From assembly GCA_035235625.1 (NCBI GenBank), contig CP141140.1, positions 59,539,152 to 59,603,151 of the forward strand: DNA of 64,000 nucleotides, in the 5' to 3' direction. The notes under the pieces were generated by a model that was not told the origin of the DNA, ran no database searches, and was given only the letters and a program-made list of their open reading frames with translations. Numbering within the stretch: position 1 is the stretch's first letter; every line of letters starts with the position of its first letter. The DNA is from Saururus chinensis. Lineage: Eukaryota > Streptophyta > Magnoliopsida > Piperales > Saururaceae. Both the position numbers and the translations under genes were made by a program. Below are positions 22,611-32,906 of the stretch, piece by piece.

Positions 22611-25600
22611 CTACAATGCTGGGTTCACCAAAATGTTGGAAGGAATGAGGCGGAACCACTGGGCTAGAGGGTCCTTTTTACCGCCATAACAGGTTTGACC
22701 CTCAAGACACATACATTCCTTGGTGTAGATGGCGGTGGAGGTGTTGGTGTTGGTCTCCAGACACTGCAGCTTCCCTTGGGGGTCCATGGCAGCTATTTGG
22801 TACTTGCCGCTGCCCACCACCATCCACTTGCTGTGTGCATCAGAGCACTGGTCGGACACTGTGACCGGCTGCATCTCCCCGCTCATCCTCAGGCAGAGAT
22901 CTGTGCCCATCAGCTTGATAGGAGCCCCATCTGCCTCGTACGTCCAGGGGCTCCTGCTGAGGCACCCGGCCATCTTAAGGGTCTTCTTCTCCTTGTCGGC
23001 CTGTGCACAGAGGCCGCTCAGTGGGTTGTAGAGCACGTTGTGGGGTGTGCCAGCTAATATTGGGTCTGCAAAAAAAATGCCAGTTCCATTAGTTAATTAC
23101 TATGATTTATATCTATACTTATCTATATTATTATAAATTATGAAAAGCTAGGTTAGCTAGCTAGGTTTATGAAATTTAAGTTACTTAGATTTAGTTAGAA
23201 TAATTAAGGTGATTCACACCTTTCTTTAAATTTATACTCCCTCCCTCCTACCTCCTATATTAATAGCCACACCTATTAATATAGGATGGAGGAAGTATTT
23301 TTTATAAAAAAAATTATTTAATATAAAATATAAGGAATAATATTTATGCCAAAAATATATAATTATGTCATGGCGGGTGCATTTTGTATGTGCTTTTTTT
23401 ACACTTATCCCTCTTTCATATTAATTATATGAATTTAAAAAGACTTTATTGCATCTTGATTGGCCTATTTTACGTTATCATTTTTATAGTAATTAGTGAA
23501 TAAAATAAAAAAAATTAGTAAATGGAGTATAAAGTTTAATAAATTTGTTTAATTAAATATTATTTTTTTGATTTTTTTAAACTTAAATAATTAATATAAA
23601 ACAGAAGGAGTACGATAAAAATGAGCAAAAGAGGGACTTTAACGAGTTCATATAATTACAGAACATTAACAACAACATTTGGTAGATAGATGATCAAACC
23701 TAATTGAAACATTATCATGTAAACGAAAGGGTGGTACTTTGGATGCATAATTACGTACCTTGCACCATGTCAAGGATGAGGCTGTACATCTCCTTGAACC
23801 TGGGGTGCCTGGGGCCATTCCAGGTGGCGTTCATGACTCCATAGAACTCCTCCGTGCCTGTTTGGTTCTCTCTCAAGTAGTAGCCCCCCTGCCATGCCCA
23901 CATGGCGAAGTCGAAGTCCCCCTCCAAGGCATAGAGGAGGAAGCAGGCCAGGAACCTGGCTTCCGCCACCTTGGGTTTCTGGATGTTCACCCCGAACTCG
24001 CCGAGGAAGAAAGGCATATTGAGGTCGGTCGCCACGAAGCCGGTCTTGTCGCGGAAGGTCTTGGTGAGGGTGGGGCAGACGTAATTGGGGTTGTCAGTAC
24101 CCCACATATTCGAGTTGCCGTTGGAGAAGGCGTACCAGTGGGACTCAAACACCAGCTTGTTGCCGATGTCGACCTTGAGGGGGCGGCGGCGGAGGAAGGT
24201 GAGGTCGGTGGCCTAGCCGAGGCCGGAGACGATGACGAGGAGGTTGGGGTTTGCATGGTGGATGGTCTTCACCCCACGGGTCACGTACCTATACCAGTCC
24301 GGCACGTTCTCATGGTCCCCCCGCAGCTCGTTCCTCAGGCTCATCCCCACCACCTGTATCAAATACATAGACAAGCCAATGCATCAGATAAAGAGATAAA
24401 CAGAAGGCACACCGTGGAAGGAACACTAGCTCTACGAGAAGACGATGTGCCAGAAAGTGTTCAGTAAGCTCGTTGTGTGTAGACTAGTACCCTGGACTCA
24501 TGTAGCATGATCAATTTTCATGACCATGGCTTGTGATTAATAATGAGAAGTTATCACATCACCAAGAGATGAGAGAGAGACCTAAGAGCCAGATGTAACA
24601 GTTCTTAAGGTTTCTTCTTCCATATATCTAATGGTCATGCATTGTAGTAATGTAAGAAATTTGTGACAAATTATAATCTTAGTGTAGATTTTGTATGCAT
24701 GCAACATTGTGCATCGTGGATAATCGGCCATCAACCGCTGGTGAAACTTTACCAACGACTCTGGTGATGAAGTTTCACCAGCCAATTTGAATTCTTAAAA
24801 CTACTTCACCAAAGGATTTAAATTTCCAAAATGCGGTACACCACATACTCCAGATTTCCTATTAGAAATGGGCCCATAAAATTTCATCCAGTATGGAGGG
24901 CATTTATATAGTCTGCACTACTAAATTCAAGCACTTAATAAAGTCAAGTCTCTACTTCTGGGGCTTGTAGCAGCATAAATATAGCACATAATTAGGTCAG
25001 GGCCCTTTGATGGTCGGCAAGTATATACAAACTGAATTGATTTTTTTGGTTGAAAATGTATGTAAAACTAAAGAACGAAGTTCATAGGCACCAGTACTGT
25101 AATTAACCTTTATCACCTAATTGCACTGAAAAGCTGCAATATGTGTTTATTCGACCTGGCTTTTCTCGGTACTTCCTTTCTACGTTTATAGTATAGGACA
25201 GGAGCTTATATGAGCTATAAACCACTTTCAAAAATCTAAACCAGTGTTGCATGTGTTCACAGTCATAATACCCTTCAAATGAGACGCTTCAAAATCAGAA
25301 GTACTAATAATAAAATCAGACCCAGTTCAATGGGACTTTACGATGATTATATTTGATTATTGTAAGTAAGATATATAAAGTCTATGGAAAACTTAGTTAT
25401 CTTATAATTAATTTAGGTCGATGATCATTAATTAATATCGGTCCAGAAGTGGAGTTTCAATTTAAAAAACAAATTAATTTAAATTATTAATGTAGGACAA
25501 AAAAGTATAAGTTATCCAAATCCATGAATAGATTGTCTCAAGTTTTACATTAAACTAAACTCAAGAATTTTTAAAATTAATTTTTTATAAAAGTTAGTTT

Positions 25601-26324
25601 GATAATGCTCCCTTATGTACCGTGTTCGGAGCTGATCAGGAAAACATTTTTCGTTTTTTATGGGTTTTCAGTAATTGCTTAAACAAAGCGCTAAGCGCAC
25701 CTGGGGCTTATTGCGGAAGAGGTTGGCCACAATGCGGAGGCCGCGCTGCCACTCCTTGGGGTCGAAATACTTGTCGCCGAAAAAGCCATTCCCGTCCTTC
25801 GGAGAGCAGCACCACTGCGGCAGGCTTACGTGGTTATCCAGCACCACCATCACTCCGGCCTCCCCCAGTACGTCCACCACCGCCACGTACGCCTCCACCG
25901 CCGTCTTGTTCAAGAACTCCGGATTGTTCTTCTCAATCCCGGCCAGCGCCTCCGTCAGGTTCTTATCGTTGTGCATCATCCTGATCTGCGCCGTGAACGA
26001 CTGGGTGACCGTCTGGTTTCCGTAGCTGGGCCTGGTGAAGAGGTAGGTGGGCCACGTGAGCCGCACCGCGTTGAAGCCGAGGGCGGGCAGCTGGGCAGCG
26101 ATCTTCGCCAGGGGCTGGCTGCTCAGCCCCTCCGCCAGCAGCACCTCCATGTGGGACACCCAGTTGGCCCCCCGCAGTTTCACCCGCTGCCCCGTCTCGT
26201 CGTCAACAAGCCACCTCCCCTTGGTCGACAGCGGCAGCGCCATGGCCGGCTGAGCCAGCATTGCCATGGCCGCAGCTACCGCCACTACCAGTTCCCTCCG
26301 GCTCATCGTGATCATTTCCTCCAC
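22611..26324 (-). CDS. GH5 (cellulase-fold) glycosyl hydrolase with C-terminal ricin-B-like domain; one in-frame TAG
   Basis: Three exons on the minus strand: 26324-25701, 24353-23759 and 23065-22611. All have GT-AG borders and matching phases, giving 557 codons plus stop. The protein opens with a signal peptide (MSRRELVVAVAAAMAMLAQP; in-frame Mets at 26324, 26315 and 26306), then WLVDDETGQRVKLRGANWVSHME, the usual start of the GH5 barrel. RNEL (Glu217) is the predicted acid/base, HWYAF a conserved active-site stretch, and GEFG (Glu327) the nucleophile. Exon 3 is a beta-trefoil, ricin-B-like tail. It is probably secreted; substrate unknown. Oddity: codon 255 is TAG (24213-24215) in SGLG*ATDLTF, where the paralogue next door has Tyr. 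If real, the product loses the nucleophile and the lectin tail. Confidence 0.85.
23235..23612. mobile_element. Stowaway-like MITE in GH5 intron 2
   Basis: It begins TACTCCCTCCCTCC with CCTATATTAATAG just inside, and ends AACAGAAGGAGTA. A second inward copy of the end (ATATAGGATGGAGGAAGTA) lies at about 23280-23297, so the element may be nested or rearranged. AT-rich and non-coding. Confidence 0.6.
24354..25700 (-). other. GH5 intron 1, carrying a Mutator-like end fragment at 24733-24815
   Basis: This 1.35-kb intron contains CTGGTGAAACTTTACCA and CTGGTGATGAAGTTTCACCAG at 24733-24780, followed by CTTCACCAAAGGATT. These are diverged copies of the palindromes in the element at 11335-12210. No other gene was seen in it. 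Confidence 0.6.
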
Positions 26325-26429
26325 ACTCAGCTCCCTCAGTCAGTACGTACCACAAGCCCGATGGATCGACCCAGTAAGCACTCACCCCGTGCCCTGCCTA
26401 TAAGGAGTTGCTCTTGGCAGTGCAAAGAA
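26325..26429 (-). promoter_or_regulatory. Immediate 5' flank of the GH5 gene
   Basis: About 105 bp between the first GH5 Met and the assembly gap. The promoter proper is cut by the gap and may continue at 27430. Confidence 0.4.
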
Positions 26430-27429
26430 NNNNNNNNNNNNNNNNNNNNNNNNNNNNNNNNNNNNNNNNNNNNNNNNNNNNNNNNNNNNNNNNNNNNNNN
26501 NNNNNNNNNNNNNNNNNNNNNNNNNNNNNNNNNNNNNNNNNNNNNNNNNNNNNNNNNNNNNNNNNNNNNNNNNNNNNNNNNNNNNNNNNNNNNNNNNNNN
26601 NNNNNNNNNNNNNNNNNNNNNNNNNNNNNNNNNNNNNNNNNNNNNNNNNNNNNNNNNNNNNNNNNNNNNNNNNNNNNNNNNNNNNNNNNNNNNNNNNNNN
26701 NNNNNNNNNNNNNNNNNNNNNNNNNNNNNNNNNNNNNNNNNNNNNNNNNNNNNNNNNNNNNNNNNNNNNNNNNNNNNNNNNNNNNNNNNNNNNNNNNNNN
26801 NNNNNNNNNNNNNNNNNNNNNNNNNNNNNNNNNNNNNNNNNNNNNNNNNNNNNNNNNNNNNNNNNNNNNNNNNNNNNNNNNNNNNNNNNNNNNNNNNNNN
26901 NNNNNNNNNNNNNNNNNNNNNNNNNNNNNNNNNNNNNNNNNNNNNNNNNNNNNNNNNNNNNNNNNNNNNNNNNNNNNNNNNNNNNNNNNNNNNNNNNNNN
27001 NNNNNNNNNNNNNNNNNNNNNNNNNNNNNNNNNNNNNNNNNNNNNNNNNNNNNNNNNNNNNNNNNNNNNNNNNNNNNNNNNNNNNNNNNNNNNNNNNNNN
27101 NNNNNNNNNNNNNNNNNNNNNNNNNNNNNNNNNNNNNNNNNNNNNNNNNNNNNNNNNNNNNNNNNNNNNNNNNNNNNNNNNNNNNNNNNNNNNNNNNNNN
27201 NNNNNNNNNNNNNNNNNNNNNNNNNNNNNNNNNNNNNNNNNNNNNNNNNNNNNNNNNNNNNNNNNNNNNNNNNNNNNNNNNNNNNNNNNNNNNNNNNNNN
27301 NNNNNNNNNNNNNNNNNNNNNNNNNNNNNNNNNNNNNNNNNNNNNNNNNNNNNNNNNNNNNNNNNNNNNNNNNNNNNNNNNNNNNNNNNNNNNNNNNNNN
27401 NNNNNNNNNNNNNNNNNNNNNNNNNNNNN
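26430..27429. other. Assembly gap of exactly 1000 N
   Basis: The round length marks a placeholder of unknown true size. Both borders carry nearly the same sequence: TTGGCAGTGCAAAGAA on the left and TTGGCAGTGCGAGGAA on the right. Confidence 0.98.
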
Positions 27430-28976
27430 TTGGCAGTGCGAGGAAGGAGGAGCTGGTCAAGTATATGTAGTGGGAGAGGGCAACGGCCTATTTTTAGTGA
27501 GAGGTTGAGGCTGGTTTCGGAGCCTTGAAGAGACAGGCCTGCGTTTGAAAACATGGTGGACATGCTTAGGCTGTTTTATGTTTTGCAGGTACAAAAATGT
27601 GCTGGAACCCGGAGATGGTTGGGAACTAAAGCACTGAATCTCCTCCTCTTCTCTACAAATTCATCCATTGCAACAGTTTTTCCTTTTGGATAAACACCCA
27701 TTAAGCTTGAAATGAAGCGGTCATCAATTCCAACAGGCTCTCTTTTTGGTAAAGATTTGTTTGCAATTGAATTGTAAGAATACTGATGGGTCAAAGGGGT
27801 GGATGCCGAGGTGTAAATGCGGCATCAGGGTTGTCTGTTGTCGTTCTTCTGGAGATGAATTAGAACTTGGAATTCATGAACAAAGGCTCATGTTGGCAAA
27901 TGGTAGCCACGGCCATATGGCTAGCTCTTACAGGTAGCTATGGACGGCCTATCTGCCTCTTTTCCTGAAAAAGCAGTCCCCAGGGAAGCAAAGTACTGAA
28001 ATTTATCTAGGAAATGGAATCAAGAATTTGTGAAGATGCTGCATGCATGCATGGGTCCAAACTTGCTTCACTACAAATATTGGATGTGACCACAAGTATC
28101 CCTTCCCTTACCATGACTTGCAAACATAGGACAAGAAGAGAGCTTAAACCACAGCAAGGAATCAAAACCAGCACAAACACCCAAGTTCCGACTAAATGAC
28201 ATTTTTGTTGCTGTTGCAAAGACTACAAGAAATTCTTAGCCATACGGATCATCATCAATGACAGCGTTATGTTCGTAGAAAAAAAGGATTTTCACTAGCC
28301 TACTCCACTATGCTATTCTTACACTTGTAACCATCAGATCATGAGGTCTTTTTTGCATTCATCTGAAAGGGGGCAAATTCAGCCAATGGCTGGCATTACC
28401 TGAATCAGATGAGTGGCATAATGGGTGTAAAAGCATTTTCCCTGCAAATTAATGTGGTCCAACGAGAAGCACGCCTATTTTTAGCACATTACATGATTTT
28501 GTACATAAACATCCAAAACCCCCGAATTCCAAAAAGATGATGTCTAGGAGGTTCTTATTAAAAGTTAGTAATGCTGCCTGCAGCACTTGATTTACTCTGC
28601 TTCGCTTCACCACCTACCACTTGCTGATCATCTGCTCTCCATTTGAGAGAGATAGAAGATGCGGAACGAATGATAGTTAATGAGCAACGTGAAGGCAGAT
28701 AGTGCAATAAAAACTTTGATTAAAAATAGATATAAACCATATAAAAGTGCAACTAGGTAACAGTGTAATTACTAAAAAATTGTAATTAGAGCTTGCTTGC
28801 TTGATTCACCTTCTCTCCTTGTCTGAATATCTTCTGGAGAGTGGAATTGGAAATGAATTTGATGCAATTGAACGTAACCAAAACAATCTCTCCAACTCAA
28901 GTATGGCTATAAATCGGTGTCAACAAAGCCCTTCATCCCATCTTTGATAGGGGTAGTAATCACAGTGGCCCCTTAC
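27430..28976. other. Intergenic between the two GH5 loci, with possible exon fragments
   Basis: No complete gene. A minus-strand open stretch at 27594-27780 (from NSIANKSLPKREP to KRRRFSALVPNHLR) has exon-like composition but I do not recognise it. A second short minus-strand frame near 28588-28665 reads WRADDQQVVGGEAKQS and ends in a stop, which could be a terminal exon. Neither has a connected partner. Confidence 0.3.
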
Positions 28977-31524
28977 CTAAAACCTCTTGCTCTGGGAGTA
29001 CAACGTTTGAAGGAACCAGCTTGAACCACTGGTTCTGCGGATTCTAGTCACAGAGACACTCCTTCCCGGCACAGACACTCCCGAGCAAAGAGCCTTGTCG
29101 AGTTGGAAGCCCCGTATCTCAAGGCAGTGCATCGTCCCCTGCGCATCAGTTGCAGCTGAGTTAGACTTAGACCCTGAAAACGACCTCCATTGGCTTCCCC
29201 CATCCGAGCACTTTCTGGTCAGAGCCACCCGCCGTCCGTCTCTCCCTGCCAGCCTCCAGACAGAGAGTTCGTCTCCATCAGCACTTGATGGGCGTTCCAT
29301 CACCTTGGTAGGTCCATCTGCTTCGGCTTCCGGGCAATCCTCAAGGACAACCCTCCCACTGCCTTTGTTTGCTTGGACGCATTGCCCACTAAGAGGGTGT
29401 GGTAGAGTATTAGGTGCAAAGGAAGACGCATTAGTGAGCTGGGTCTGCAACGCAGTGGAACATGCTGAATCTGTTAGGACTGAATCAAAAATTTCAATCG
29501 ATTTTTGTAGTAACTGAAAGATACTTTTATATACTTAATTTTCTATATAAGATTATAGACTTTCAAAACCTTCTTATTTGCATTATTAAACCTATGTTAA
29601 GAGAAACTAAACTATTGCTGTGCACAGGTATAGAAGAAGCCATATGTGTCCATGCCTTGTAGCATCTCATGAAGAAGCCAGAAACCTTTGCCTGAACTCT
29701 GAACTCCGTGGCCCGTCCCACCCTGCATCCAGAACCCCATAAGTCTCCTCAAACCCGGCCATGCCATTCTCATGTAGTAGCTCCCCTGCAGAGTCCCACA
29801 TTGCCCAATCCAAATCCCTCTCCACAGCATAAGACAAAAAAACATGGCAAGAATCTGTTATCTGCCCTGTTCATGCCCCTCTGGTCCACCCCAAACTCAC
29901 TCCCACAAACAATGGTTTTGGTGCATCAGCAGCACTTGCCACAAACCCCACCTTGGTCTCAAACCTCCTGATTGAACCGGCGCCAGAGCCGGCTAAGGGA
30001 GGCTTCTGCTCCCATTCCTGTTTCTTGCCTTCGCTGAAGGCGTACCAGTGTGCCTCATAGACCAGCTTGTTCTCTGGCTTGAGGCCGAGGGGCGTGGTCT
30101 GCAGGAAGCTTAGGTCAGTACCATAGTTGAGGCCGGAGATGATGATCAGTACGTTGGAATTAGCCTGGTGAACCCTCCTGGCCCCTCTCTTCACGTTCCT
30201 GTACGCAGCCTGCTTCGCTCTGTTGTGGGCCTCGCTTGGCTCCGTTCCTCAGAAGCTCCATGCCCACCACCTGACAATCCAGCAGTGTTTGTTTCTCATT
30301 TCTACATGCATATCCAGTGATTAACATCTATCATTTACAAGGGGCTAATATCTTGATACATGGTTCTTTCAAGAGAAAAGAAATAAAATCTGGAGATAAA
30401 GATGAGAAGAGGAACACCAATATGGTTTTGCAAACACTTTACACAAAGAATAAAAGTAAAAAACGCTACTATTTAGTTTTTTGCTTAAATGATGTTTTAC
30501 ATTATCAAATTATACAGATGATCTTTGCCCTCTTTGCAATTTTACAAGTTGTTATGACAAGACGCTTAGCAAGAAAACAAATGTCAAATTGGTTGGAAGC
30601 TTCATATTCACGGAGCTTTTTATGTAACAAATTGGGACCCAACTGGTACTAAATCAAATATGTGCCTTGCTAACATATCAGTATATGTAATACTATGTTC
30701 TAAATCAAGTATTTAATCAGCTACTAGCCAATTAGCCAAAATCGAATGATTTTTTTTCACAAATTAATCATTAAATATCAGTCTTAGCCTTGTTACTCGT
30801 GGCAACTTCAGATTGTAAACTTTGTAACTTTATACAATACTGCCTATATACTGAGGCCAACGCACCTGAGATTTTGCTCTGAAGAACCTCTGTGCAACCA
30901 TGGCCCAGTCCCTGCAGCCACTCCTCTGTGTCCAAAATACGCATCTCCAAAGAACCCATTTCCATCACTATCGCCGCAGCACCATTGAGGAGCCGGCTCA
31001 CATGTAGTTGTCAAGCACCACCATGAGCCCAACTGCACCAAGGGCGTCCACCACCGCATCATAAGCCTCATGCAGAGTCAGATTGGCCACAGAGGGTTGT
31101 GCTCTGCCACTCCGGCCGCCACGCCTCACGCCAGCCCGGAGTGAACCGGAGAGACTGAACAACTGTGATGTTCGCATAGTGGGGCTTGGTGAACATGTGG
31201 GTAGCCCCAGAGTGAGGCGAACACAGTTGAAGCCCAGTGAAGCTATGGTAGAAGCGATGTAGTCCAGTGGCTTGAGGTGGAGGCCACTCCACCAGCATGG
31301 AGCTCCATATGGCCCACCCAGTTGACGCAGTGCAGCTTCACTCTCTGGCCGGTGACCTCGTCCACCACCCATCTCAGACTGGCTGAGAGAGGCAAGGGAG
31401 TTGGCAAGGAAGGGGGCATTGAACAGGAGAGGAGCTGTGATAATTGCAAGGATGATGAGGAGATGCAAGGCCTTTTCTTGGCATTTGGTTGGGCTGGAGT
31501 GGGACTTTTTGTCTGGTCATGCAT
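28977..31524 (-). pseudogene. Tandem GH5/ricin-B paralogue, disrupted by frameshifts
   Basis: The same three-exon plan as the neighbouring GH5 gene, decayed. The exon 1 region (31524 to about 30850) opens with a hydrophobic leader, then WVVDEVTGQRVKLHCVNWVGHME, and passes through VDALGAVGLMVVLDN and PQWCCGDSDGNGFFGD in different frames. Exon 2 starts at 30270 behind a good AG acceptor; an extra base after RN breaks the acid/base region, and IISGLNYGTDLSFL plus YEAHWYAFSEGKKQEW survive in another frame. One missing base garbles the nucleophile GSEFG region near 29895-29910. Exon 3 (about 29450-28977) keeps a ricin-B-like frame to its stop, but the splice phase no longer fits. It is about 2.6 kb from the first copy, same strand, so a tandem duplication. 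Confidence 0.9.
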
Positions 31525-31965
31525 ATATGGACCAGAGTTCTGGCTTTGAGAGCTGGCTTTGGTGAGGTCGGCCTTTGGAGCTACCTAATGCCATTCCATG
31601 GATGTGGTACTAGCTAGTGTTTTTGATGCACCTAATCCTGTAGCTGTGCTATTTTAGTGAGAAAGAGGATGTCAACTGTCATGCCACTGCATTTAGCTCG
31701 CTCTTATGGTTCTGATGGGTTTGTTGGGACATAAGTTTGCTCTATCACCATTAAAATATGAACTTTCTCTTGTGCTTTTAGATTTGAAATAGTGAGGAGG
31801 ATTGAAGGGGAGACCTACGTGCAGATAGGTAAAATATCAGAGCGAGAGAGAGAGAGAGAGAGAGGTGCTTCCAACAATGGGGGCTCAGAAAGAAAGAAAG
31901 GCAGTTCTCTCGCGGAGCCTGTGCAAATTTCTATATTATTATTTTTTTATATGAATTTTTACATT
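31525..31965. other. Upstream of the GH5 pseudogene, with a GA microsatellite
   Basis: The presumed old promoter side of the pseudogene. A (GA)n run of about 20 bp lies at 31844-31864. No coding signal. Confidence 0.45.
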
Positions 31966-31969
31966 ATTA

Positions 31970-32880
31970 GAAAGAACCCGTTTATCTCCCCCAATATATG
32001 ATCAGGACCCCCACTTTCTTTACACCCCAATAAAAAACAAAGTATTACTCATGCGTACCCCCACCCCACCCCCACCCACACCCACACCCACACCCACACC
32101 CAATTTACCAAATTATCTTTCCTTTCTCTCTATACGTAGATGTTGCCATCTTCTATGTTAACAATTATCCTCAATGCAAGTAATCAACACCTACCCGTGG
32201 AAGAGTCTTCTTCTTTTTGTTTAGGGAAAGGAAAGAAAAAATGAGAAACCTTTAGTGCAAGTGTCGTCCTATCACCTATGACCTCTCTATACATTCATGT
32301 CGTCAAATTGAGGCTCAGTAACTATGAGCATTGTAATTAATGTCAATCTCAAAAGCGTAATCTTAGAGGTGTTGTTGTGCTAGTAAACTTATTATAATCA
32401 TTATGATTGTTGAAATGGATGAATTCTATGTCCCGTTTTCATACGCACGGTCCATTAATCTTGCAAATGATCATTCTGTTCTTGTCATCTTCTTTCATTT
32501 GGAATTTAATCGGTCCTATGAGAGCATGGGTTAGCAGGTTTGATTGACATTGGACCTGCTCTTTGGATGCAGATCGACTAGGGAAAATTTAGTGTATGTC
32601 TGTAGTTTATGGCGAGGATAGCGGAGAAGAGATCCAATCGGCCAAAGAAAATTTGGGTTTGTATCTGAAGTTGAAATATGGAAGAGATGAAAAATAGCCG
32701 GTGTTGGCAACCAGACGCTCCACTAGCATTAGAGAAGAAGAAAGAATGAGGTGCTGGGATAGGCAGTAAGTAAAATATTGGGGGCTCTAGGGTGTGCTTA
32801 GCAGTTAAAAAAATACTAATGTTTTTTACTTTTGGGGGGTATTGACATTAATTGGGGGGGAAATAGACGCATTCTATAGG
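31970..32880. mobile_element. Non-coding element with terminal inverted repeats
   Basis: The left end (GAAAGAACCCGTTTATCTCCCCCAAT..., 31971) and the inverse of the right end (TAGAATGCGTCTATTTCCCCCCCAAT..., 32877) match imperfectly for about 25-100 bp, including CCCCC tracts spaced alike. No transposase frame lies between them. A target duplication could not be fixed. Related ends occur at 13564 and 22329. Confidence 0.5.
32058..32103. repeat. CCCACA/CCCCA microsatellite
   Basis: A C-rich run of CCCCAC changing into four or five CCCACA units, near the left end of the TIR element. Confidence 0.85.
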
Positions 32881-32906
32881 AAAAACATATTGTGTGAAGT
32901 AAATAT

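Noticed and set aside
23760-24467. A 235-codon plus-strand frame antisense to GH5 exon 2
   Set aside because: It is the complement of a GC-rich exon. The minus-strand frame has GH5 motifs and clean splice sites; the plus frame has none.
25830-27563. Several 360-550-codon frames on both strands near 26.4-27.4 kb
   Set aside because: They exist only because the run of N is read as open sequence.
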